From a virus: a stretch of 64,000 bases of DNA. Made by a program: the position numbers and the translations under genes. Shown one piece after another: positions 38,171 through 46,617 of the stretch (its first letter is position 1; each line of letters opens with the position of its first letter). The stretch is taken from IMG/VR virus record IMGVR_UViG_3300045738_001212, positions 62,001-126,000 of that record; one strand, 5' to 3'. The notes under the pieces are model-generated. The model did no database searches and was not told where the DNA came from. It was given only the letters and a program-made list of their open reading frames with translations.

Positions 38171-39025
38171 AAGGGCCAAGTGGTCCCTGTATTTTTTTGT
38201 CCCTGATTCTACATCGAACTCAGGCGTCCAGCCAAGTAATCTTTTGTCCTTATCTGCACAGGTGTAGTGCTGGTACCAAGAGGGAATCTTGTCCGACCTG
38301 TGATGTTTATATTCCAATCCCATTCCATCAAGCAGCGACTCAAATGTCCGAGCTTCTCCATAACCAATCTCATAGACTCCCTTTTTAGCTGTTACGGCGT
38401 GAAGGTTAGCCTCGATAACGTCATCGATATAAATAAAATCTCTTTGGGGTTGCGTAGGAAACAGCCTAAAAAAAGAATCCTTTTGAATCAAAGAACCAAC
38501 CTCCTGCCTCAAACGTATCCGTTGGTTCACGGCAGCTTTTCCCATAGCTCTTTCCCAAGCCTGATACGCCACCGAAGCCATGCGCCCCTTGCATTCTTCT
38601 CCCGGCCCGTAAACATTAAAATATCTTAACGAGACAAATTCGTCACACTTAACTATGCCATATTCTTCGGCAATCAACTTAGACCAACCGTAAATATTAT
38701 TTGGGGTGTCGCCGTCGCCAAGACAGGCCGCAGACGACGAATATATAACTTTCTTGTTGTGGGTTTGAGCTAAGTTGAATAACTCTTTGCTCGCGGAATA
38801 ATTGTACCGCATCATTTTCCCCATGTCTTGCAATGAGGTATCTGACATGGCTCCGACATGAAAAATTATGTCTGCTCGCTCTACCATACGACCCAACACC
38901 TTGTCGCGAAGGCCGTTGTCGAAAAGCTGCTTCCCTACCGTGTCTACGGTATAGTTTAAGGCTCTTAGCTTTTCCAACAAACGCTTGCCGATGAATCCTT
39001 CGTGACCCGTTAGCAATATTTTCAT
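38150..39025 (-). CDS. HldD-like ADP-heptose 6-epimerase
   Basis: A 291-aa extended SDR enzyme: LLTGHEGFIGKRL for NAD(P), IIFHVGAMSDTSLQ, YSSSAACLG, the catalytic Y-G-W-S-K and LRYFNVYGPGEECKGRMASVAY, then QRDFIYIDDVI. GAMSDT and GRMASVA after N-V-Y-G-P-G-E are typical of ADP-L-glycero-D-manno-heptose 6-epimerase. Its last codons run into the tRNA-Gly gene on the same strand. It fits with the split HldE genes and GT9-like transferases in this genome. Confidence 0.8.
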   Translation of the reverse strand: MKILLTGHEGFIGKRLLEKLRALNYTVDTVGKQLFDNGLRDKVLGRMVERADIIFHVGAMSDTSLQDMGKMMRYNYSASKELFNLAQTHNKKVIYSSSAACLGDGDTPNNIYGWSKLIAEEYGIVKCDEFVSLRYFNVYGPGEECKGRMASVAYQAWERAMGKAAVNQRIRLRQEVGSLIQKDSFFRLFPTQPQRDFIYIDDVIEANLHAVTAKKGVYEIGYGEARTFESLLDGMGLEYKHHRSDKIPSWYQHYTCADKDKRLLGWTPEFDVESGTKKYRDHLALASVAQR

Positions 39026-39121
39026 AACAAAAAGTAAAATTTTAGTATCCTACTCGGAATGAGTTGTCTCATATTAAGACCTTTTTCTCGTATCTACTTT
39101 CGTACTTATAATTACACCTTT

Positions 39122-41467
39122 TTACGAGCCACAGGCTTCACAATTTTGAGGATCGCTTATTGAGCACGATAGGTCCGGTGTTTTTTCAGATTCCACCCCT
39201 AGTCCTTTTAGGGCAAAAGCTTTCGGTTGAGTGCGTAAATAATACATTCCTGTCTTAAGACCCTTCTCCCATCCGTAAAAATGAGCACTGTTTAACATGC
39301 CAACGGTGGGTTCTGCCATGAATAAATTCATAGATTGAGATTGGCAAACATAAATCCCCCTTTCTGATGCCATATCTATAATTGATCGCTGCGGTATCTC
39401 CCAGACGGTTTTATAAAGTTTCTTAACGTCCTCGGGTATAGCAGTGATTTCTTGGACAGACCCATCGTTCTCGTAAAGTTTTAACTTCATTTCCTCGTCC
39501 CAAAGATTCAAGTTAATTAAATCTTGAATAAGATGTTTGTTGATGACGACGAACTCTCCTCCCAAGGTGTTCCTTTTATAGAGGTTACTCGTAAACGGTT
39601 CAAAGCATTCGTTGTTGCCAAGTATCTGAGCGGTAGAAGCGGTGGGCATGGGAGCAATCAAAAGCGAATTCCTTGCTCCATGTTTAAGTAAAGCTTTCCT
39701 TAACTCTTCCCAATCCCACGTTTTAGAAGGTGTCGCTTTCCAAAGGTCAAATTGAAATTTACCTTCTGATAGGGGCGAGCCTTTATAGGAATCATAAGCT
39801 CCTTCTTTTTTCGCTAGGTGCACTGAGGCCCACATGGCTCCGTGATAAATTGCCGCAAACACTTCTTTGTTTAATTCTCTTGCGTCCGGTGAGTCGAACG
39901 CATAACCCATAAGGACGAAGGTGTCCGCTAACCCCTGAACCCCAATCCCTATGGGGCGATGACGTAAGTTGGATTTTTCTGTTTCTTTCGTGGGGTAAAA
40001 ATTAATATCTATAACCCTATTAAGATTAAGAGCTATTTGATATGCTGTTTCTTCCAGCCTCTTCAAGTTGTACGTTCTCTTTGATTTTTTTTGCGAACGA
40101 ATTTGACCACTTGGTATTTCTACAAATTTATTTAAGACAATGCTCGCCAGATTACATACGGCTTGCTCTTTGTGATCTGAGTACTCTATGATTTCGGTGC
40201 AAAGGTTACTGGATTTTATTGTCCCAATATTTTTTTGATTGGATTTATTGTTGGCCGCATCTTTGTATAAAATGTAAGGGGTGCCTGTTTCTATTTGAGC
40301 TTTTAAAATTTCGGTCCATAGCTCTCTTGCTTTTACCTTTCTTCTAGCTAGTCCTTCTTTCTCATATTTTAAATACAGTTTCGTAAACTTTTTGCCCTTT
40401 GGGGTGTCAAAGATATCAGACAACCCCGGAGCGTCGTTCGGACAAAAAAGACTCCACTCTTCATCGTTCTTTACTCTCTCCATGAAAAGGTCTGGAACCC
40501 ACAGGGCGAGGAACAGGTCTCTGGTTCTCATTTCTTCTTTGCCGTGGTTTTTTCTAAGCTCTATGAACTCAAAAACGTCAGAGTGCCAAGGCTCAAGGTA
40601 CACAGCAAACGACCCCTTACGTTTACCTCCTTGATTAATCCATCTAGCTATTTCGTTATAGGTCCGCATCATTGGGACCAGCCCGTCTGACTGCCCACCC
40701 GTCCCAAGAATAGCACTACCCTTAGCTCTTACGTTATGGACATGAATACCTACGCCCCCTGCCCACTTGGAAATGTTTGCTACGTCTTTAATGGTATCAA
40801 ATAACCCGTCAATGCTGTCTCCTTTGTTGGCGATTAAAAAGCATGAGGCTAATTGGCTGGTAGGAGTTCCCGCGTTAAATAAGGTAGGAGTTGCGTGGGT
40901 AAAATACCCTTCAGACAACAGGTCGTAAGTTTTTTGTACGTTCTCAAGATCGTCCCCCCAGATTCCTAACGCCACCCTCATGTACAGATATTGTGGGCAT
41001 TCCGCGAGTTCTCCATCCACCTTTTGTAAATAGCTCCTTTCGAGAGTTTTGAACCCGAAATAGTCAATGTTAAAATCCCTATCTCCCACAATCATAGAGT
41101 TTATTTTCCGAGCATTGGATTTAATTATTTCATATGTCTCCTCTGAAAGCTTCCCTGCTTCATAGATTCTCTTGGAATTCTTAGAGAAGGGTTTCATCAG
41201 ACCCTTATAGAGCCTTGTGATAGCAATACGTGAGCCCAGTAGGGAATAGTCAGGATGAATAGAAGACAAACTCGCCGCTGTTTCAGCCGCAAGGTTGTCT
41301 AACTCCGTGGTAGTAATGCCGTCATGAAGCCCGGAGATGGTCTTTTTAACCACTTCCATGTAGTCCACGTAGTCTGGGTTCAGATCATACGTCTGTTTCT
41401 TTATCCTAGCTGTAATTTTATCAAGCTTTACGGGCTCGGAACTGCCGTCTCGTTTTAAAACTTCCAT
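39122..41467 (-). CDS. nrdA: Ribonucleoside-diphosphate reductase alpha subunit (class Ia)
   Basis: A 781-aa protein with an N-terminal ATP-cone (MEVLKRDGSSEPVKLDKI) and TPTLFNAGTPTSQLASCFL, with the active-site Cys and substrate loop. Further on come LCTEIIEYSDHKEQAVCNLAS with the second active Cys, MPTASTAQILGNNECFEP, and a C-terminal CEACGS. It reduces NDPs to dNDPs with the NrdB subunit encoded next to it (2-nt gap). Length matches the family; no intein is seen. Confidence 0.97.
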   Translation of the reverse strand: MEVLKRDGSSEPVKLDKITARIKKQTYDLNPDYVDYMEVVKKTISGLHDGITTTELDNLAAETAASLSSIHPDYSLLGSRIAITRLYKGLMKPFSKNSKRIYEAGKLSEETYEIIKSNARKINSMIVGDRDFNIDYFGFKTLERSYLQKVDGELAECPQYLYMRVALGIWGDDLENVQKTYDLLSEGYFTHATPTLFNAGTPTSQLASCFLIANKGDSIDGLFDTIKDVANISKWAGGVGIHVHNVRAKGSAILGTGGQSDGLVPMMRTYNEIARWINQGGKRKGSFAVYLEPWHSDVFEFIELRKNHGKEEMRTRDLFLALWVPDLFMERVKNDEEWSLFCPNDAPGLSDIFDTPKGKKFTKLYLKYEKEGLARRKVKARELWTEILKAQIETGTPYILYKDAANNKSNQKNIGTIKSSNLCTEIIEYSDHKEQAVCNLASIVLNKFVEIPSGQIRSQKKSKRTYNLKRLEETAYQIALNLNRVIDINFYPTKETEKSNLRHRPIGIGVQGLADTFVLMGYAFDSPDARELNKEVFAAIYHGAMWASVHLAKKEGAYDSYKGSPLSEGKFQFDLWKATPSKTWDWEELRKALLKHGARNSLLIAPMPTASTAQILGNNECFEPFTSNLYKRNTLGGEFVVINKHLIQDLINLNLWDEEMKLKLYENDGSVQEITAIPEDVKKLYKTVWEIPQRSIIDMASERGIYVCQSQSMNLFMAEPTVGMLNSAHFYGWEKGLKTGMYYLRTQPKAFALKGLGVESEKTPDLSCSISDPQNCEACGS

Positions 41468-41469
41468 CT

Positions 41470-42429
41470 TTAAAAATCCGCATCAAAGGTTAGTTCTTGG
41501 TTTGGTGAGCCTACGTTAGCTTTAGCGTACTCAGCCACCCTCTTCTCAAAAAAATTAGTTTTATTTTGCAGAGCTATGTTCTGCATAAAATCAAAGGGGT
41601 TCTTGGTGCCGTATGTCTTTTCACACATTAAGTCAGCCAAAAGCCTGTCGGCCACGAACTCAAGATACTGCCTCATCAGACCACAATTCATCCCAATTAA
41701 ATCGACTGGCAAGGAGTCAGTAATGAACTCCTTTTCAATTTCCAACGCCGAGGCAATTATTTCTTTAATCCTGTCTTCTGAAACCTTGTTGACTACGTGA
41801 TGATTATGAAGGTGGCAAGCAAAGTCGCAATGTAAGCCTTCGTCCCTGCTGATAAGTTCATTTGAGAAACTCAGACCGGGCATTAGCCCTCTCTTCTTCA
41901 ACCAAAAAATTGAACAAAAACTACCGCTAAAAAAGATTCCCTCTACAGCGGCAAAGGCGACGAGTCTTTCTGCAAAACTGTCAGAGTCAATCCACTCCAA
42001 AGCCCAGACAGCCTTCTTCTTCACGCAGGTGATCTCCTCTATGGCGTTGAAATATTTTAGCTGCTCTACGGGGTCTTTCACATAGGTGTCGATTAACAAC
42101 GAATACATCTCGCTGTGGACATTTTCCATCATGATCTGGAAACCATAAAAAAACTTAGCTTCTGCATATTGGACCTCACTCACAAAATTTTCAGCAAGGT
42201 TTTCGTTAACTATCCCATCAGAGGCAGCGAAGAAAGCCAACACATTGTTAATGAAATGCTTTTCTCCACTCGTCAAGTTTTCGTACTGGGCCAAATCGTC
42301 AGACAGATCGACCTCCTCCGCTGTCCAAAAGCTTGCTTCTGCTCTCTTGTAGAAATCCCAAATGTCGGGATGCTTGATCGGGAAAATAACGAAGCGGTTC
42401 GGGTTGTTTACGAGGATGGGTTCTTCCAT
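41470..42429 (-). CDS. nrdB: Ribonucleoside-diphosphate reductase beta subunit
   Basis: A 319-aa protein with [23 protein letters not shown] (Asp ligand), [20 protein letters not shown] (Glu/His ligands and the Tyr radical), [20 protein letters not shown] and [15 protein letters not shown], the four iron-binding stretches. It houses the diiron-tyrosyl radical. It precedes nrdA in one operon; a -10-like TATGAT lies about 10 nt before its ATG. Confidence 0.96.
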   Translation of the reverse strand: MEEPILVNNPNRFVIFPIKHPDIWDFYKRAEASFWTAEEVDLSDDLAQYENLTSGEKHFINNVLAFFAASDGIVNENLAENFVSEVQYAEAKFFYGFQIMMENVHSEMYSLLIDTYVKDPVEQLKYFNAIEEITCVKKKAVWALEWIDSDSFAERLVAFAAVEGIFFSGSFCSIFWLKKRGLMPGLSFSNELISRDEGLHCDFACHLHNHHVVNKVSEDRIKEIIASALEIEKEFITDSLPVDLIGMNCGLMRQYLEFVADRLLADLMCEKTYGTKNPFDFMQNIALQNKTNFFEKRVAEYAKANVGSPNQELTFDADF

Positions 42430-42502
42430 TACTCAAGTATCATATCATAATCTGTTTTGAATGGAAGGAAAAAGAGAAGCGGTCTGGCGTTTTGCCTAAA
42501 GC

Positions 42503-42784
42503 CTAAGAGGGATTGAGCATCTCTTCAACCGTGTCGGACACGAGATTGATGAACTCTGCGGCTGACAGTTCCATTGCCGTTCCTATCTCGATCTTGGATG
42601 AAATCTTCTCGTCTAGCCCAAAACCCTCCTCCACCACAAGAAAGACTTCGAGTATGGCTATCGAATCAAAATCAAGTTCCTTCACCTTTCTTTTCAAAAA
42701 GAAATCTTCAAACTCAAAGTCCTCGAAAGAGTAGTGTCCTTTCAAAATTAAAACGAGCTTTTCTTTGGTCTTGATCGAGTTCAT
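42503..42784 (-). CDS. Acyl carrier protein
   Basis: A 93-aa acidic helical protein with KELDFDSIAILEVFLVVEEGFGL: Ser41 after Asp40 matches the D-S-[LI] phosphopantetheine site, followed by helix II. It would be loaded by the AcpS at 35502-35879. It overlaps the next gene upstream by 4 nt. The cargo is unknown; no ketosynthase or thioesterase is seen in the window. Confidence 0.8.
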   Translation of the reverse strand: MNSIKTKEKLVLILKGHYSFEDFEFEDFFLKRKVKELDFDSIAILEVFLVVEEGFGLDEKISSKIEIGTAMELSAAEFINLVSDTVEEMLNPS

Positions 42785-43386
42785 ATCTCCAGAAAAATCT
42801 CTTCATTGGAAGAGAATATAATTTTTTTTGTTTTTAAAATTTCTTTCATCTTGGGCATCAGGGCCGTCTCTTTATTCTGTTGGACAAACTGCACGTAGTA
42901 GTCTTCAACCATCTTTCTCCTCTGCTCAAGTTTACATTTACACCCATTCGTAATCGATTCGACCGCTGACTTCACAGAGTCTATCGCTGGGTGCTGCCAT
43001 TCGTCAAACTGTTCTCTGTTTATGGTAAAAAAATCTCTAAGATCAAAACAATTTGCAAAAGTAAACTCTTCCTTCTCCTCGTCAAGATACTCTCGGACCT
43101 CGGGAGGCAAATCTTCTTTCGTGAGTTCCGGTTCGGGGAGGGGTGGCTCTTCTGGAATCGTCCCTTTAGCGAGCATCCTGCGCTGCATTTCTTCCGCCTT
43201 CTCTGCCGAGTTATTTAAATCCTCCCTTTCTTTTAGCTCGTCTTCAGAAAAAAAGCTCGACACGTCTTCCAAGGGAGGGTCGGGGTCAGAAGGCATCCTG
43301 TGCTCTACGGTATGCTCAGGGCTTTCTAAAACGCCTTTGTTCTGGCCTATCTGTTTTAGGATTCTATTGAGTGCCGGGTGATCCAT
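42781..43386 (-). CDS. Acidic hypothetical protein
   Basis: A 201-aa protein with a disordered acidic and Pro-rich N-terminal 100 residues (EEPPLPEPELTKEDLPPE) and a helical C-terminal half with NGCKCK. No family recognised. Coupled to the acyl carrier protein gene. Confidence 0.6.
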   Translation of the reverse strand: MDHPALNRILKQIGQNKGVLESPEHTVEHRMPSDPDPPLEDVSSFFSEDELKEREDLNNSAEKAEEMQRRMLAKGTIPEEPPLPEPELTKEDLPPEVREYLDEEKEEFTFANCFDLRDFFTINREQFDEWQHPAIDSVKSAVESITNGCKCKLEQRRKMVEDYYVQFVQQNKETALMPKMKEILKTKKIIFSSNEEIFLEI

Positions 43387-43387
43387 G

Positions 43388-43747
43388 TTATCTATCCGAC
43401 GCTTTCACCACAGCCTTCAAGGTAAAAAATAAAAGCCAAGCGAAAACGATCTCTCTAAATATTATAGAGGAAGACATCTCCTTATTATACAGAAAAGACA
43501 CAAGAGGAGCCACCCACACCATCAAACAAACAGGGCAAGTCACGAGCTTCACAAAAAAAGAGCTAGGAAACCTCATCAACAGATGGGTATGATAATCAAA
43601 CATTGGCTTCTCCTCTTTCTCGCTCAGGTATTTCCCCAAGCCGAACCAATAAAGACCGAAGGTCTTGCTGTACACTTCAAATGCGTCCGTCTCAAACCAA
43701 GCGTACATCAAAACAACGGTAATGAAAGTGGGATATAAAAACTCCAT
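43388..43747 (-). CDS. Membrane protein with CPVC motif
   Basis: A 119-aa protein with membrane segments at about 4-20, 74-92 and 98-114 and a TCPVCLMVWVAPL motif. This resembles phage and bacterial membrane proteins with C-P-x-C-x-x-x-W in a helix (DUF1360-like). Function unknown. Confidence 0.65.
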   Translation of the reverse strand: MEFLYPTFITVVLMYAWFETDAFEVYSKTFGLYWFGLGKYLSEKEEKPMFDYHTHLLMRFPSSFFVKLVTCPVCLMVWVAPLVSFLYNKEMSSSIIFREIVFAWLLFFTLKAVVKASDR

Positions 43748-43748
43748 A

Positions 43749-44168
43749 TTAGGTAAATTTCAATAGTTCAATGTTGTAAAATCCAAGTATCTCTTTAGCC
43801 TTGTCGTCGTTCTTGTAGTCCTCGTGGTACAAAACCTCTTTCACTCCATAGGCTGCTATCATAGTAGCGCAAAACGAGCAAGGCAACAAGCTAACAGCCA
43901 GCAGTTCCACCTCCCCTTTCTTGCATAAAGAAAGACAGTTTGTTTCAGCGTGGATCATGTAGGGACGCCGAGCGTCCCTATCCTTCCAGAAAGACGGAGG
44001 AGCATCCCGCCCCGAGGCCAACCCATTATACCCAAGCCCCAAGACCATGTGGTCTTTACCAAAGGCGCAAGCCCCCACTTTGTGGTGAGGGTCTTCGCTT
44101 CTTTTAGCCGCAGCGAAGGCCAAAAGCATGGCGTATTCGTACCAATCTATCCTTTCCTCTTCAAACAT
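43749..44168 (-). CDS. Deoxycytidylate (dCMP) deaminase
   Basis: A 139-aa zinc enzyme with H73-A-E75 (YMIHAETNCL) and P-C97-S-F-C100, the cytidine deaminase-fold signature, and DPHHKVGACAF near the N-terminus as in dCMP deaminases. It makes dUMP for ThyX. The gene starts near the switch to plus-strand transcription. Confidence 0.88.
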   Translation of the reverse strand: MFEEERIDWYEYAMLLAFAAAKRSEDPHHKVGACAFGKDHMVLGLGYNGLASGRDAPPSFWKDRDARRPYMIHAETNCLSLCKKGEVELLAVSLLPCSFCATMIAAYGVKEVLYHEDYKNDDKAKEILGFYNIELLKFT

Positions 44169-44235
44169 CAGCTAGGATACTATCACACAGAAACAAAAAA
44201 ACAAATATTTTTTACCCGGAACAAGTACAATAAGA

Positions 44236-44700
44236 GTGACCGTATACGAAGCTTATTCAAAACTTTGGGAGTATTTCAAGGATACGGACTCTTTTGTCAT
44301 GGAGGAAGACTTTCGCAAGGTCTCCCTCGTTTCAGATACCCCGACGAGAGACAGGGCGGCGTTTCAATCAGCCCTTGACGACTGGGCAAAGCAAGACATT
44401 CTAACTCGCCAAGTCCAACACGTCTGGAACAAGGAGATCAAAGACAACGAGACCAAAACAGTCTACGTCCTCAGAAAACCCCTCGACTCAAATGAGCAGT
44501 CAATCAGTGTTCACGCAAACCTCGCAACCTACATGATGAAGGAGATAAACAGTTTCTGCGAACTCATTGATGACAAAACTGACCTCTGCGACCCAACGGA
44601 TTTGCGTAGCAAAGACATTTTGAACTTGATCCATATCCTAAATTTCTACAAAAACAAATACCAAGAAGAGATAGGAATGGACAATGAAAAAGATGATTGA
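44236..44700 (+). CDS. Hypothetical protein
   Basis: A 154-aa GTG-started protein (MTVYEAYSKLWEYF) with acidic and helical character and a possible winged-helix layout (ALDDWAKQDILTRQ). A TACAAT -10-like box is only 4 nt upstream. Its last codons contain the -35 box of the next promoter. No family recognised. Confidence 0.6.
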   Translation: MTVYEAYSKLWEYFKDTDSFVMEEDFRKVSLVSDTPTRDRAAFQSALDDWAKQDILTRQVQHVWNKEIKDNETKTVYVLRKPLDSNEQSISVHANLATYMMKEINSFCELIDDKTDLCDPTDLRSKDILNLIHILNFYKNKYQEEIGMDNEKDD

Positions 44701-44724
44701 CACCGAAACAGGTTCCGGTATGAT
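44697..44724 (+). promoter_or_regulatory. Promoter of the long structured leader
   Basis: TTGACA (44697-44702), 16 nt, TATGAT (44719-44724). The start is expected near 44731. The -35 overlaps the stop codon of the preceding gene. Confidence 0.65.
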
Positions 44725-44730
44725 GCTCAA

Positions 44731-45108
44731 GTCAAAAGGGAAGAGCCCCTTTCAGCCCACCGGGAGTAAACGGCAGGGTTTCCCAAGGTGAGTGAATTTC
44801 ACAGGACTTGAGCGTGGGTCCATATCCGAAGGGCAAACCGCTTTCAAAAAAAACTGACAGGTAGTCCCTGTCGCATAACCCCGGCGTGATGCGGGTAATC
44901 ACTGTAATGAGTTTTTAGCACAGTTTCTCACCCTGTAATAAGGGAGGTGATCCAAAGTACTTGGTTGTACGTGGGCTGGCTACCCACTTAAAAAACTTTA
45001 GCCCTCAAAAGGAAATCAATGTACCCTTACCCCCCAAAAGGGGGTATTGTACCTATTTGCTAAAAGGAAAGTGCAACATACGATACGTAAGATACGTAAG
45101 ATACGATA
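44731..45108 (+). ncRNA. Long structured leader or ncRNA with 16S-complementary stretch
   Basis: A 378-nt region without a convincing gene between a strong promoter and the kinase ATG. It holds GACAGGTAGTCCCTGTC and GTGATGCGGGTAATCAC stems and GGAGGTGATCCAA (44943-44955), an exact complement of the universal 16S 3' sequence TTGGATCACCTCC. A hairpin of AC6/G5T type (45027-45045) and a GATACGTAA tandem repeat (45080-45107) follow. Read on the minus strand, the same DNA mimics the 16S rRNA 3' end and has a terminator (GACAG...CTGTC then T8, 44872-44846). Confidence 0.5.
45080..45107 (+). repeat. Short tandem repeat before kinase start
   Basis: About three copies of GATACGTAA/GATACGATA lie directly before the ATG at 45109. 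They take the place of a Shine-Dalgarno; none is seen. Confidence 0.6.
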
Positions 45109-45749
45109 TGAGTAACATATACATTGGTCTCGCTGGCGTCGCCGGATCAGGCAAAGACCTTTTCTTTTCCATGCTCTCCGAAAGGATGCAGTGCCAACGC
45201 TTTTCCCTCGCAGACGCCCTTAAGAAAGAAGTGTCCGAGTTCACCAAATGGTCCTACGGCATAGACCCACTCACTTGCTCCCGTAAGGACAAGAACCTAA
45301 TTAGACCCTTCCTTGTCTTTCACGGCTCCATGAAAAGAAGCAGGACTAATGGTAGATATTGGATAGATCAAATGAATAATAAAATTTTAAAAAATAAAAC
45401 AACCAGTAAGATCGTCATAATAACAGACGTTAGGTATGACGACTACCCTAGAGACGAGGCATATTGGTTGAAAAAGGAGCTTGGGGGCTACCTTGTTCAC
45501 ATTTCTTTGTACGATGACATCCCTAGATTAAGTTCATCTTACAAGAAATATAAACCCCCCGCGAACGAGGAAGAAAGAAGGAATGACCCCAAATTGAAAG
45601 CCCAAGCTGATTATTTAATCGATTGGGGAAGGGTCAAAGGAGTCGTTAAGCCGCAACTCATACCGTTTGTAGATGAGTTCATTGAGTGGCTCAATAGAAA
45701 AGAAGACGGACTCTCAGCTTACGAAAAAGCTGAAGAAGGACGGGTGTGA
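45109..45749 (+). CDS. Deoxynucleoside monophosphate kinase-like protein
   Basis: A 212-aa P-loop kinase starting MSNIYIGLAGVAGSGKD (Walker A at residues 10-17), then MQCQRFSLADALK, and IVIITDVRYDDYPRDEA as lid/acidic region. The layout is that of phage dNMP kinases and dephospho-CoA kinase relatives. A frame extended to a TTG at 44961 is open but would translate the tandem repeat (RYVRYVRY) and is not favoured. Confidence 0.7.
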
Positions 45750-46287
45750 GCAAAGCTTTCTAGAGCTCTGCCGGAGATATGAAAATGTATACTATAAAAT
45801 CTGCCAAAAATATCGATACACCCTCATTAAAGCTGGCGTTCAACCGGAAGATGTATTCGCAGAGAAAGACATGATCGTGCTAAAATGCGCCCTGTCGTTC
45901 GACCCCTCTAGAAAAACCAAATTCTCCACTTGGCTGGGAAACTACGCTAAATTTACCTGTCTCAACTTTGTAAATTCAAAAAGATATATCTTCAATGCTG
46001 ACACTGAAGAGCTTCACGACTTTATAGGAGAAATCCAATGTGCCCCAAAAGCCGAAGACTTTTCAGAGGAAGCTGGGATAGCCTTGGAGATTTTAAACAG
46101 CCTTAAAGACGAAAGGATAAAAAAAATCTTTAACATGAGGTACTTTCGTGATAAAAAGAAAGATGGCACTTGGAAAAAAATCTCAGAGAAGCTAGGCATA
46201 AGCATTCAAACCGCTATAAACCTACATAAAAAAGGTCTTAGGCTTTTAAGGAGTAGATTAAGCAACAAAATAAACATTGACATGTGA
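45673..46287 (+). CDS. Third sigma-70-like factor
   Basis: A 204-aa protein. FLELCRRYENVYYKICQKYR, PEDVFAEKDMIVLKCALSFDP and KFSTWLGNYAKFTCLNFV follow the region 2 pattern. RIKKIFNMRYF and TWKKISEKLGISIQTAINLHKKGLRLLR in outline look like region 4. It lacks regions 1 and 3, as in ECF or T4 gp55-like late factors. It overlaps the kinase gene by 77 nt. A late-gene sigma is a plausible role. Confidence 0.75.
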   Translation: MSSLSGSIEKKTDSQLTKKLKKDGCEQSFLELCRRYENVYYKICQKYRYTLIKAGVQPEDVFAEKDMIVLKCALSFDPSRKTKFSTWLGNYAKFTCLNFVNSKRYIFNADTEELHDFIGEIQCAPKAEDFSEEAGIALEILNSLKDERIKKIFNMRYFRDKKKDGTWKKISEKLGISIQTAINLHKKGLRLLRSRLSNKINIDM

Positions 46288-46305
46288 CCAGAACAAGGGT
46301 ACATT
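46277..46305 (+). promoter_or_regulatory. Sigma-70 type promoter, leaderless arrangement
   Basis: TTGACA (46277-46282), 17 nt, TACATT (46300-46305). The start is expected near 46312, 3 nt before the ATG at 46315. It overlaps the end of the sigma-like gene. Confidence 0.65.
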
Positions 46306-46314
46306 CTCCCGAGT

Positions 46315-46617
46315 ATGACTGATACAAATACAAATAAAGAACCAAGTGAGTGGACAAAACGCGAAATCGGAGCCTTGTGGATACGGGAAAGTCCTAATCA
46401 AAAATACTTTTCTGGACACTTCACGACTCAAGATGAAATGGGAGTGGAAAAAAAGGTTAAAGTGGTGATCTTCACCAACAAGCATAAAAAGAAAGATAAC
46501 CATCCCGACTTCCGCATTTACCGCTCAGAACCCCAAGCCGCACAGGCGACTGCTGCGACGGAAGAAGTAGCAGAAGTTATGGGAGAAACTAACGTGGTAG
46601 AAGAAGAATTAATCTAA
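46315..46617 (+). CDS. Phage hypothetical protein (DUF736-like)
   Basis: A 100-aa protein with IGALWIRESPNQKYFSGHF, KKVKVVIFTNKHKKKDNHPDFRIY in outline and an acidic tail. This beta-rich type is common in phages; some relatives resemble single-stranded-DNA-linked proteins. Near-leaderless promoter in front. Confidence 0.65.
   Translation: MTDTNTNKEPSEWTKREIGALWIRESPNQKYFSGHFTTQDEMGVEKKVKVVIFTNKHKKKDNHPDFRIYRSEPQAAQATAATEEVAEVMGETNVVEEELI

Noticed and set aside
44961-45108. In-frame N-terminal extension of the dNMP kinase from TTG
   Set aside because: It would translate the hairpin and the GATACGTAA repeat (RYVRYVRY); the kinase fold begins at the ATG at 45109. The strong 16S complement upstream keeps this open, so it is listed as a finding instead.
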